A DNA stretch of 13,728 nt, from contig JAHDWA010000140.1 in assembly GCA_023382535.1 (NCBI GenBank), forward strand, positions 1-13,728, read 5' to 3'. Source of the stretch: Anaerolineae bacterium. GTDB taxonomy: Bacteria > Chloroflexota > Anaerolineae > 4572-78 > J111. The notes beneath the pieces are model-generated. The model was given only the letters and a program-made list of their open reading frames with translations, searched no databases and was not told the DNA's origin. The position numbers and the translations under genes were made by a program. This document shows, one piece after another, positions 7,220 through 13,728 of this stretch. Within the stretch, counting starts at the first letter, position 1. Each line of letters begins with the position of its first letter.

Positions 7220-8334
7220 CCCCGCGACCGGCCTCACCCGAAGAAGTGCAGGATATCGTCCGGACTAGCCCTCGGCTGCTGCCGCGCGGCGGGGGCAGCA
7301 AGCCAGCCCTGTCCACCCCGCCTGGGGCTGTCCCTATTCTGGAGCTGTCCGGTCTGTCCGGAGTGTTGGAATACGAACCGGATGAGTACACTTTTACCGC
7401 TCTGGCCGGAACTCCTGTGGCCACGGTAGAAAGCCTGTTAGCCCAGCACGGCCAATACTTACCTTTTGACCCGATACTAGCGCAGCGTAGGGCTACCCTG
7501 GGCGGGACCGTTGCCGCCGGGGTGAGCGGTCCGGGACGGCAGCGCTACGGTGGGGTGCGCGATTTTTTGATTGGGGTGCGCTTTATTGACGGCCAGGGCC
7601 AGCTGGTGCATGGCGGCGGCAAGGTGGTCAAGAATGCGGCCGGTTTTGACCTGCCCAAGTTGATGGTCGGCAGTTTGGGCCGTCTGGGCGTGTTGGTCGA
7701 GTTAACCTTCAAAGTTTTCCCCGGCCCGGCCGCTTACACGACCCTCAAGCTGACCTACCCGCACCTGGAAATCGCTTTAACCGACATCTATCGCCTGGCC
7801 ACGTCCTCGTTGGAACTGCACGCGCTCGACCTTGAGCCATCAAGCGGGGGAGGCCACAATTGGACGCTGTGGGTCCGTTTGGGCGGCCTCGCCGAGGCGC
7901 TGCCCGCGCGCATCGAACGGATGCGTGAATTTCTCCTGGCCCCCAAAGGCGGCGCGACGGCCACGGAAGTAGTCGAGGCGCCTGCCGAAGGAACGTTGTG
8001 GCAGGAGGTCAAAGAACTGGCCTGGGTTCCGGGGGATTGGACGCTGGTTAAGGTCCCGCTCACCCCCAGGCGCATCCCTGTTCTGGAAACACAGTTGGCT
8101 AAGGTCGAGGCCCGGCGGCGCTTCAGCGCGGGCGGCAACATCGCCTGGCTGGCCTGGCCCACCGGCGAGAATTGGGCCGGCAAATTGGACAGCCTCTTGA
8201 CCCAACTCGACCTGTCCGGCCTGGTACTGCTCGGCCCGCCGGGCGTGACCCGCCTGGGCGTCAATCCGGGTGCATCCCTGGCCCGCCGCATTAAGCAAGC
8301 CCTGGACCCAGAGGGGCGGTTCCTGGATTTATAA
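7216..8334 (+). CDS. glcE: Glycolate oxidase, FAD-binding subunit GlcE
   Basis: This is the second flavin-binding subunit of glycolate oxidase, 372 residues and of normal length. It has the shortened type-4 FAD fold typical of GlcE: RGGGSKP (24-30), [20 protein letters not shown] (93-112) and [20 protein letters not shown] (133-152). It lacks the HAGDGNLHP oxidase C-terminus seen in GlcD. Translation is coupled to glcD through a 4-bp ATGA overlap. A 26-bp gap separates it from glcF. Confidence 0.92.
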   Translation: MTPRPASPEEVQDIVRTSPRLLPRGGGSKPALSTPPGAVPILELSGLSGVLEYEPDEYTFTALAGTPVATVESLLAQHGQYLPFDPILAQRRATLGGTVAAGVSGPGRQRYGGVRDFLIGVRFIDGQGQLVHGGGKVVKNAAGFDLPKLMVGSLGRLGVLVELTFKVFPGPAAYTTLKLTYPHLEIALTDIYRLATSSLELHALDLEPSSGGGHNWTLWVRLGGLAEALPARIERMREFLLAPKGGATATEVVEAPAEGTLWQEVKELAWVPGDWTLVKVPLTPRRIPVLETQLAKVEARRRFSAGGNIAWLAWPTGENWAGKLDSLLTQLDLSGLVLLGPPGVTRLGVNPGASLARRIKQALDPEGRFLDL

Positions 8335-8360
8335 TCATTTAGATTGCCGGAGGATTTTGA

Positions 8361-9605
8361 ATGCAGCATCACATTCCCGTCGCGTCGCTTGGCCCCCAGG
8401 GCGAGGCCATGGCCCATGCCGTTGCCAGTTGCGTCCACTGCGGCTTTTGCCTGCCCGCCTGCCCCACTTACAAAGTTTTGGGGGAGGAGATGGACTCGCC
8501 GCGCGGGCGCATTTTTTTGATGAAAGAAGTCCTGGAAGGCCATCTGCCTCCCGAGCAGGCGCTGCCCTACATTGATCGCTGCCTGGGCTGCCAGGCCTGC
8601 GTGCCGGCCTGCCCCTCCGGCGTCCCTTACGGCGAGTTATTGATCCCCTTCCGCGCCCACGCCGAGGAGCGGCGGACTTATTCGGCGCTGGACAAGCTTG
8701 CCCGGCTGATGGTGCTGCAAACCCTGCCTTTCCCCTGGAGTTTTCGCTGGTCGGTCAATCTGGGCAAGCTGGCCCATCCTTTCCGGGGTCTCCTGCCCGG
8801 TAAGCTGCGAGCGATGCTCGACCTGCTGCCGGCGCATTTACCCAAAGCCCAACCCTTGCCCGAACTCTATCCGGCCAAAGGGCCGCGCCGGGCGCGGGTG
8901 GCGCTGCTCTCCGGCTGCGTCCAGCAGGTGCTGGCCCCCCAGATCAACTGGGCCACCCTGCGCGTGCTGGCCGAAAATGGGGTAGAGACGGTCATTCCCA
9001 GGCACCAGAACTGCTGCGGGGCGCTGTCTATGCACACCGGCGCAGGGGGCCAGGCCAGAGCCTTGGCCCGACAGAATCTGCGAGCCTTTCCCCAGGACGT
9101 GGATGCTATTCTGACTAACGCCGCCGGCTGCGGGTCGGGGATGAAAGAGTACGGACTGTTGTTCAAGGACCTGGCCGAAGAAAAGGCGGCGGCAGCCTTT
9201 GCCGGGCGGGTCAAAGATGTGAGCACCTTTTTGGATGAGCTTGGTTTCAAGGCGCCCGCCGCGCTGCCCAGGCCGCTCAAAGCGGCTTATCACGATGCCT
9301 GCCATCTGGTTCATGCCCAGGGCATCCAGGCCGCTCCGCGCAAATTACTGAAAAGTATTGCCAATTTGACCCTGCTGGAAATCCCCGAAGGCGACATGTG
9401 CTGCGGTTCAGCCGGGACCTACAACCTGGAGCAGCCCGCCCTGGCCCGCGAATTGGGCCGGCGCAAAGCCCGCAATATCCTCAACACCGGGGCCGAGGCC
9501 ATCATCGCCGGCAATATTGGCTGCCTGACCCAGATACAATCACACTTAACGAAGCCGCTGCCGGTGTACCACACGATGGAGATCCTTGACAAAGCATACC
9601 GATAG
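8361..9605 (+). CDS. glcF: Glycolate oxidase, iron-sulfur subunit GlcF
   Basis: This 414-residue subunit carries electrons from the flavins toward quinone. Two 4Fe-4S motifs are complete: [12 protein letters not shown] (Cys 24, 27, 30, 34) and [12 protein letters not shown] (Cys 74, 77, 80, 84). Two CCG domains follow. The first has GCVQ (Cys 186), NCCG (218-219) and Cys 257. The second has DACH (Cys 314), MCCGS (347-348) and Cys 388. These domains are typical of GlcF and of heterodisulfide-reductase-like subunits, and are thought to bind a further cofactor and contact quinone. GGAGG (8349-8353) lies 7 nt before the ATG. It is the last certain gene of the operon. Confidence 0.93.
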   Translation: MQHHIPVASLGPQGEAMAHAVASCVHCGFCLPACPTYKVLGEEMDSPRGRIFLMKEVLEGHLPPEQALPYIDRCLGCQACVPACPSGVPYGELLIPFRAHAEERRTYSALDKLARLMVLQTLPFPWSFRWSVNLGKLAHPFRGLLPGKLRAMLDLLPAHLPKAQPLPELYPAKGPRRARVALLSGCVQQVLAPQINWATLRVLAENGVETVIPRHQNCCGALSMHTGAGGQARALARQNLRAFPQDVDAILTNAAGCGSGMKEYGLLFKDLAEEKAAAAFAGRVKDVSTFLDELGFKAPAALPRPLKAAYHDACHLVHAQGIQAAPRKLLKSIANLTLLEIPEGDMCCGSAGTYNLEQPALARELGRRKARNILNTGAEAIIAGNIGCLTQIQSHLTKPLPVYHTMEILDKAYR

Positions 9606-9622
9606 AGGTTTTGAAACCTTTT
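9606..9622 (+). terminator. Weak hairpin plus T-run after glcF
   Basis: AGGTT (9606-9610) and AACCT (9615-9619) form a 5-bp stem with a TTGA loop, followed by TTTT. It begins directly after the glcF stop. The stem is short and A+T-rich, so termination is at best partial, and read-through into the next gene is likely. Confidence 0.3.
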
Positions 9623-9640
9623 AGTCCTGGTCATGCTCAT

Positions 9641-10018
9641 ATGAGTTTCCGGAAAATTTTTACAACCCAGGTCATAATAAGTTGGGTCATAACCGCCATC
9701 TTAGCCCCTATAGTCACCCGAGCTATGGCTGTTTCAAACCTTCAAACCTTTTTCAGTCAGTATTTGAACTTCTTTTTAGCCATTGGAATTAGCATGGTAA
9801 CTGTGGGTTTTGTCTTTTTTTCGTTTGCGATGATACGTTTAAGAACATCCAGAGATATGACAATAGCCCGTAACGGGGCTATCGGGATAGTTCTCCTGCT
9901 TTTTGGAGTGTGGGTTCTTTTTTTTACTCTCGGTCCACTTTGGGCCAAGCAAATAATGGCCGGAATAATGGTTTATCCATTGGTATACATCCTAATTCAA
10001 ACAGCTTGGCGCAAATAG
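9641..10018 (+). CDS. Small four-helix membrane protein, unrecognised
   Basis: I do not recognise this 125-residue protein. It is mostly hydrophobic, with four likely membrane helices: about 7-27 (QVIISWVITAILAPIV), 38-60 (NFFLAIGISMVTVGFVFFS), 78-97 (AIGIVLLLFGVWVLFFT) and 102-120 (IMAGIMVYPLVYILIQTA). A short basic loop lies between helices 2 and 3 (RLRTSRDMTIAR). The ATG at 9641 is preferred to the in-frame TTG at 9611, which sits inside a hairpin loop 5 bp from glcF. Neither has a good ribosome binding site. The gene is more A+T-rich than glcF, so it may be a recent arrival rather than part of the glycolate oxidase complex. A role as a membrane partner of GlcDEF cannot be excluded. Confidence 0.6.
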   Translation: MSFRKIFTTQVIISWVITAILAPIVTRAMAVSNLQTFFSQYLNFFLAIGISMVTVGFVFFSFAMIRLRTSRDMTIARNGAIGIVLLLFGVWVLFFTLGPLWAKQIMAGIMVYPLVYILIQTAWRK

Positions 10019-10047
10019 CCACACCGGCTCGTTTTTGTCGCCATCAC

Positions 10048-10076
10048 TTGTGCCTCTTAACCTTATCGGGTAGAAT
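10048..10076 (+). promoter_or_regulatory. Candidate promoter for the TPR-protein/phosphotransferase pair
   Basis: TAGAAT (10071-10076) is a good -10 box. TTGTGC (10048-10053) lies 17 nt upstream but matches the -35 consensus only in its TTG. The site is in the 108-bp spacer before the next gene and would start transcripts near 10083. Confidence 0.4.
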
Positions 10077-10126
10077 CGAAGAGTGAACAAACGGTTAAGG
10101 TGCAACGCACCCGGACAGTATCACTT

Positions 10127-10894
10127 ATGATACTCTATCCCAAGATGACCAGCCAGTACGATAATATTGCCCAATGGCTCCAAGAAGGTATCCTGGCCGC
10201 CAAAGCCGGACAGGTTGAACAGGCTCGTTTTCGCCTCCTCGACGTGGTTGAGCAGGACCAAACCAACGAGGCGGCCTGGTTCTGGCTGTACCAGGTGTTT
10301 GACCACCCCGACGATAAACAAGTCTGCCTCGAAAATCTGCTCATCATCAACCCCGATAATCACTGGGCCAGGCAAGAGCTGTTTAATTATGCCTCCCCGG
10401 CCGACTCGCGGGCCTTTGACCCGCCAGCTATTGCCGCCAGGAACGGCAAGCCGGCCGCCAAACAAAAAAGTAGAGCTTCAACCCGAACTGGCCGGCCGCT
10501 GGTATTGAAAATTATCACCGCTTTTTGGGTTGGCATTTCGCTCCTCTTTCTAAGCGGCGGGATCATCGCCTCAGGCGAGTGGCTGGCTTCAACCATCCGC
10601 AGCCGCAACTTTCCCCATTACCTGACCGGCGGCCAGGTCTTCGAACTGCTGGTGGCACTCCTCTTTGTCGTGGTGGGGCTGGTCGGCCTGAACGTGGCCC
10701 TGGCCCTCTTTTTGCGCTCGATGATCGGCTTCTACGGCAGCCTGCTGCTGGCGCTGGGGCTGCTGCTGGTCGGCCCGACTATCAGCCTGATTGCTAACCC
10801 GCCCAATTATGTAGTTATGATTTGCACCGGGGGGATGGCCGGCATGGTCGTCCTGCTGACCCTGGCCAGCCAGCCAGGATTTAAGGATACTTAA
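10127..10894 (+). CDS. Membrane protein with N-terminal TPR-like unit and four C-terminal helices
   Basis: The product is about 255 residues. The N-terminal part (IAQWLQEGILAAKAGQVEQA, then EAAWFWLYQVFDHPDDKQVC and INPDNHWARQELF) resembles the degenerate TPR unit, with its A-W-x-W-L and INPDN-x-A-R signatures, that I associate with Chloroflexota regulators and membrane proteins. A charged, flexible linker follows (about residues 95-130), then four hydrophobic helices. A cytoplasmic protein-interaction domain tethered to the membrane is the likely arrangement; the function is unknown. The start is uncertain: GTG 10100, ATG 10127 and ATG 10145 are all in frame and none has a convincing Shine-Dalgarno sequence. 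The stop is 9 bp before the Rph-like gene, so the two are probably co-transcribed and may work together. Confidence 0.75.
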   Translation: MILYPKMTSQYDNIAQWLQEGILAAKAGQVEQARFRLLDVVEQDQTNEAAWFWLYQVFDHPDDKQVCLENLLIINPDNHWARQELFNYASPADSRAFDPPAIAARNGKPAAKQKSRASTRTGRPLVLKIITAFWVGISLLFLSGGIIASGEWLASTIRSRNFPHYLTGGQVFELLVALLFVVVGLVGLNVALALFLRSMIGFYGSLLLALGLLLVGPTISLIANPPNYVVMICTGGMAGMVVLLTLASQPGFKDT

Positions 10895-10903
10895 CCAGAA
10901 CTC

Positions 10904-13540
10904 ATGAATCAACCCAAAGCTGTGGCCTCGTCTCAACCTGACTCACCGACCCGCCCCTGGCTGCGCACCCTGGACGAAATCGAAGGCGTTGACCTGCCCC
11001 TGGTAGGCGGTAAAGCCTTTCGCCTGGCGACCCTGAAACAGCACGGCCTCAACGTTCCGCCCGGTCTGGTGCTGACCACCGCCTTCTTTGAAACCCAACT
11101 GCAACACGCCCAACTCATCCCCCTCTGGGCCGGCTCGCCCGATGTGGCGGTCACCGCCGAGGCCTTGAGCTGGCTGGCCGATGTCCTCAAAACGAAGCCG
11201 CTGGCCAAAGAACTGTCTGCCGCCCTCAACCAGGCCCTGGCCGATTTGTTTGGCCCGGCTGTTGCCAGCTTTGCCGTTCGCTCCTCGGCCATTGACGAAG
11301 ACCAGCGCGACCATACCTTTGCCGGGGTCCACTTGACCGAACTGCGCGTACCTCGTGCGGCCCTGCCGATTGCCATTACCCGCTGCTGGGCCTCAGCCTT
11401 GAGTCCGGCCGCCCTGGAATACCGGCAGGTGCACGGCATGTCCATTCAGGGGATTCGCGTGGCTGTACTGATCCAGCCGATGCTGGCGCCCGTCTGTTCC
11501 GGAGTGGGCTTTACGGTTAACCCGCTCAGCGGCAGCCGGGACGAATTTGTCGTCGAGGCGAGCTGGGGCCTGGGCGAAGCGGTGGTCAGCGGCGAAGTCC
11601 AGCCCTATTTTTACAAATTAGCGAACCAGCCGCCGGATTATCCCGTCATCGAGCAGCGCCCCGGCAGTGTCCCCCCGCCCCCTGAAGCGAGACCCGGCCG
11701 GGACAGCCCGCTCACCGCCGCCGAGCTGGCCGAGCTGGCCCAGCAATTGGCCCAGGTTCAAGCCCTGATGGGTGAGGCCCAGGATGTGGAGTGGGCCTGG
11801 CAGGATGACCGCTTCTTCCTGCTGCAAACCCGGCCCGTCGCGGCCCTGCCCGAAGCCTCCCAAAGATTGGACATCGAGTGGACGCGCGGCAGCCATCCTG
11901 AATTTCTGCCGGAGTTACCTTCGCCCCTGTTCGGCTCGCTGCTGGAGCGCAGCCAGGCCCGGGCGATTTCGTTTTTTAAAGAGGTCGGCTTGCAGGTGGA
12001 AGGTCTCGGCCCGTATGTCAAGCTTATCCTGGGGCGGCCCTACCTCAATTTGACCTTCCTCAAACGGATCATCTCCCAGGTAGGCCTGAACCCCGGCAGC
12101 CTGCTCCACACCATCGGCCACTCCGAGCCGGGCAGCGCCGGCGGCTATCTCTCGATTGATTGGGGCGCTGTCTGGCAAAAGCGCAAAACCTATTGGCTCA
12201 TTTTGAAACGAGCGTTCAGCAACACCCGTCACTTGAAAACCTATCAGGCGGCGGTAGATGAAGCCCTGATCAGGCTGGAGGATACACCCTTTGACGCTCC
12301 GCCCGCCTACGTACTGGCCCAACTGCGCCAGCATGAGCGAATTTACAACGAATTATTTAACGCTAACCTGGGCCTGGCGATCAGCATTTCCGCCGCCACT
12401 GCCGTCGGCAGCAGTTTGATTGCTCCGTTGACCTCCAATCCGGCGATTGTCGTCAGCACCCTGGCCTTAAAAGATGTCAAAACCAGCGACGCCGAGTTGA
12501 ACCAGGCCCTGATCCAATTAAGCCAACTGGCCCGCCAGCAGCCAACGGTTCAAAATTATTTAGCCGATCCCGCCCAAACGACTCCTCCGTCTCCCTTTCA
12601 ATCCGAATTTGAGCGCCTGCTGGCCCGGTACGGCCATCGGGCCATCTACGAAACCGATATGGGCTGGCCCCGCTACGGCGATGACCCGACCCCGCTCTTG
12701 AATATCATCCGGCGTTATGCCCAAACTGACCTGAGCGCAGGGTCAGGTGAGGAAGCGGCCAAAACCGGGCTAAACTGGCGTAAGTTAATCGGCGAGGTGC
12801 GAGGGGTGGAGCGCTGGCTGCCCTGGCGCTATTGGCTGGCTGCCCCGTTTATCAGAACGCTGCGCCGTTTGCTGCTGATGCGGGATACCCTCAACAATGC
12901 CAGAGCGAGGGCCATGGCCGCCTTCCGCCGCTGGGATTTGGCCTTGGGCCAAAAGTGGGTCGAGCGCGGCTGGCTGGCCCAGGCCGACGACATTTTCTGG
13001 CTGACCCTGGAAGAGGTGGAGCGGACGTTGATGCTGGAAGGAGATACCGTGATCGGCCTGTCTTCAACGGTGCAGGCCCGCAAAGAGACCTATCAGACCT
13101 ACGCGGCCACCCAAATGCCTTTCACCCTGGCCGAGGCCCAGATCCCGGCAATCCAATTGGGCGTGGGATTGCAGGCGGAAGCGGCCTCCGACGTGCTGGT
13201 CGGCCTGCCGATCAGTCCCGGGCAGGTACGTGGCACGGTCCTCGTCCTGCGCCACCCCGACGAGTTCCAGCGGGTGGCCGACGACATCATTCTGGTCACC
13301 GCCTCCACCGACCCGGCTTGGCTGCCGCTGCTCCACCTGGCCTCCGGCCTCATCGTCGAAAGGGGCGGCCTCCTCTCCCACGGCTCGGTCATTGCCCGCG
13401 AGTACGGCCTGCCGGCGGTGGCTAATATCGTCAACGCCACCCAAATCTTTCAGACCGGCGACAGCGTGCTGGTGGATGGCAGTACGGGGGTGGTGCAGTT
13501 GTTGGAGCCGGCGCGAGAAAGCAGCCGGGTAGCAGAGTAG
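10904..13540 (+). CDS. Rph-like ATP-dependent phosphotransferase (ATP-grasp / central domain / swivelling His domain)
   Basis: The 878-residue enzyme has three parts. The N-terminal PPDK-type ATP-grasp domain (about 20-315) shows VGGKAFRL (34-41), FAVRSSAIDED (123-133), GVGFTVNPLSG (200-210), GLGEAVVSGEV (222-232) and LLQTRPV (306-312). The central domain (about 320-755) opens with WTRGSHPEFLPELPSPL and contains RYGHRAIYETDMGWPRYGDD (575-594), equivalent to the G-x-R-x-x-x-E-x-D-x-x-x-P-R signature of rifampicin phosphotransferases. The C-terminal swivel domain (about 765-870) has GGLLSHGSVIAREYGLPAV with the phosphate-accepting His at 826. Rph enzymes have the same order and nearly the same length. 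PEP synthase and PPDK instead place the His domain before a PEP/pyruvate TIM barrel, which is absent here. The expected reaction moves the ATP beta-phosphate through the His to an acceptor; the acceptor is unknown. No strong ribosome binding site is seen, so coupling to the upstream gene is likely. Confidence 0.85.
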   Translation: MNQPKAVASSQPDSPTRPWLRTLDEIEGVDLPLVGGKAFRLATLKQHGLNVPPGLVLTTAFFETQLQHAQLIPLWAGSPDVAVTAEALSWLADVLKTKPLAKELSAALNQALADLFGPAVASFAVRSSAIDEDQRDHTFAGVHLTELRVPRAALPIAITRCWASALSPAALEYRQVHGMSIQGIRVAVLIQPMLAPVCSGVGFTVNPLSGSRDEFVVEASWGLGEAVVSGEVQPYFYKLANQPPDYPVIEQRPGSVPPPPEARPGRDSPLTAAELAELAQQLAQVQALMGEAQDVEWAWQDDRFFLLQTRPVAALPEASQRLDIEWTRGSHPEFLPELPSPLFGSLLERSQARAISFFKEVGLQVEGLGPYVKLILGRPYLNLTFLKRIISQVGLNPGSLLHTIGHSEPGSAGGYLSIDWGAVWQKRKTYWLILKRAFSNTRHLKTYQAAVDEALIRLEDTPFDAPPAYVLAQLRQHERIYNELFNANLGLAISISAATAVGSSLIAPLTSNPAIVVSTLALKDVKTSDAELNQALIQLSQLARQQPTVQNYLADPAQTTPPSPFQSEFERLLARYGHRAIYETDMGWPRYGDDPTPLLNIIRRYAQTDLSAGSGEEAAKTGLNWRKLIGEVRGVERWLPWRYWLAAPFIRTLRRLLLMRDTLNNARARAMAAFRRWDLALGQKWVERGWLAQADDIFWLTLEEVERTLMLEGDTVIGLSSTVQARKETYQTYAATQMPFTLAEAQIPAIQLGVGLQAEAASDVLVGLPISPGQVRGTVLVLRHPDEFQRVADDIILVTASTDPAWLPLLHLASGLIVERGGLLSHGSVIAREYGLPAVANIVNATQIFQTGDSVLVDGSTGVVQLLEPARESSRVAE

Positions 13541-13572
13541 CAGGTCATGCAATTCCTCAAATTACAAATTCG

Positions 13573-13601
13573 TTTACAGTAAGGGCAAGTTTGGTCATAA
13601 T
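13573..13601 (+). promoter_or_regulatory. Sigma-70 type promoter reading out of the right edge
   Basis: TTTACA (13573-13578) and CATAAT (13596-13601) each differ from consensus by one base and are 17 nt apart. Transcription would begin near 13608 and include the long palindrome at 13634-13672. No start codon with a good ribosome binding site occurs before the window ends, although GGGGGGAG near 13709-13716 could serve a gene starting just outside. Confidence 0.55.
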
Positions 13602-13633
13602 AGAGGCAGAAGTTTCCGTCCTATGTGCTAGAA

Positions 13634-13672
13634 CCGAAAGCTCGGTGCGATGACATCGCGCCGAGCTTTCGG
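13634..13672. repeat. 39-nt near-perfect palindrome (long hairpin)
   Basis: Arm 13634-13652 (CCGAAAGCTCGGTGCGATG) pairs with 13654-13672 around a central A at 13653. The only irregular pair is one T-G wobble; in RNA the loop would open to about three bases. There is no T-run on either side, so it is not a classic intrinsic terminator for the gene ending at 13540. It could be a REP-like dispersed element or a structured leader of the next gene. Imperfect direct repeats TCCGTCCTAT (13615-13624) and TCCGTTCTAT (13696-13705) lie on either side. Confidence 0.75.
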
Positions 13673-13728
13673 CCTACAAATTGTTCGAGGAAACATCCGT
13701 TCTATCGAGGGGGGAGAATTTGCCCAAA

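Noticed and set aside
7788..8543. Long antisense open frame (251 codons) opposite glcE and glcF
   Set aside because: Low-complexity, Arg/Ser/Pro-rich translation typical of a shadow frame in GC-rich coding DNA; both sense genes are certain.
10904..13540. Calling the last gene PEP synthase (ppsA), or a proven rifampicin-resistance gene (rph)
   Set aside because: The domain order and missing PEP/pyruvate barrel argue against ppsA. Resistance cannot be claimed because the central substrate domain is diverged and no drug specificity can be read from it.
13634..13672. Rho-independent terminator for the Rph-like gene
   Set aside because: There is no T-run on either strand, and a good promoter lies between the gene and the hairpin.
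1..13728. A complete new defence, secretion or mobile system
   Set aside because: No transposase, integrase, nuclease, toxin-antitoxin or phage-type gene is visible; the genes are metabolic, transport or envelope related.

Overview
The window looks like a GC-rich chromosomal stretch from an uncultured Chloroflexota bacterium (Anaerolineae/Caldilineae type). This is inferred from family resemblance and cannot be proved from the sequence. The clues are a cell-surface protein with Trp/Tyr-rich repeats, a lipoprotein built from many EGWAVG...LHY repeats, a membrane protein whose N-terminus resembles the TPR-like unit common in that phylum, and short 7-9 bp tandem repeats scattered through genes and spacers, a habit also known from filamentous cyanobacteria. 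No rRNA, tRNA, CRISPR array or transposase is visible.

Layout, left to right. (1) Bases 1-486 are the 3' end of a rightward gene for a repeat-containing, probably extracellular protein. It faces the next genes across a hairpin (557-593) that can act as a terminator in both directions. (2) Bases 647-5549 hold three leftward genes, read from right to left: an MFS transporter, an ArnT/PMT-like membrane glycosyltransferase and a 14-repeat beta-propeller lipoprotein. The glycosyltransferase gene carries in-frame arrays of 7- and 8-bp repeats in its coding sequence. The lipoprotein gene is clearly more A+T-rich than its neighbours and is bracketed by inverted copies of a CAGTAGT-type repeat. (3) Bases 5550-5770 form a divergent promoter region. 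(4) Bases 5771-9605 are a tight rightward operon, glcD-glcE-glcF, encoding the three-subunit glycolate oxidase, with a near-consensus sigma-70 promoter and a strong ribosome binding site. (5) A small unrecognised four-helix membrane protein follows (9641-10018). (6) A second rightward pair starts near 10100: a TPR-like four-helix membrane protein, then 9 bp later an 878-residue phosphotransferase. The latter has an ATP-grasp domain, a central domain and a C-terminal swivelling His domain, which is the layout of rifampicin phosphotransferase (Rph) rather than PEP synthase. (7) The last 190 bases have no gene but carry a good promoter followed by a 39-nt near-perfect palindrome.

Functionally, glcDEF is the best-understood part: it oxidises glycolate, for example from phosphoglycolate salvage or from phototroph exudates, to glyoxylate and passes electrons to the respiratory chain. 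The leftward genes concern transport and the cell envelope. The TPR-like protein and the Rph-like enzyme are probably co-transcribed, but the substrate of the enzyme cannot be read from the sequence. I see no convincing complete new system. The most unusual signals are the repeat expansions inside the glycosyltransferase gene, the bracketed low-GC 14-repeat lipoprotein gene, the Rph-like enzyme and the promoter-palindrome unit at the right end.
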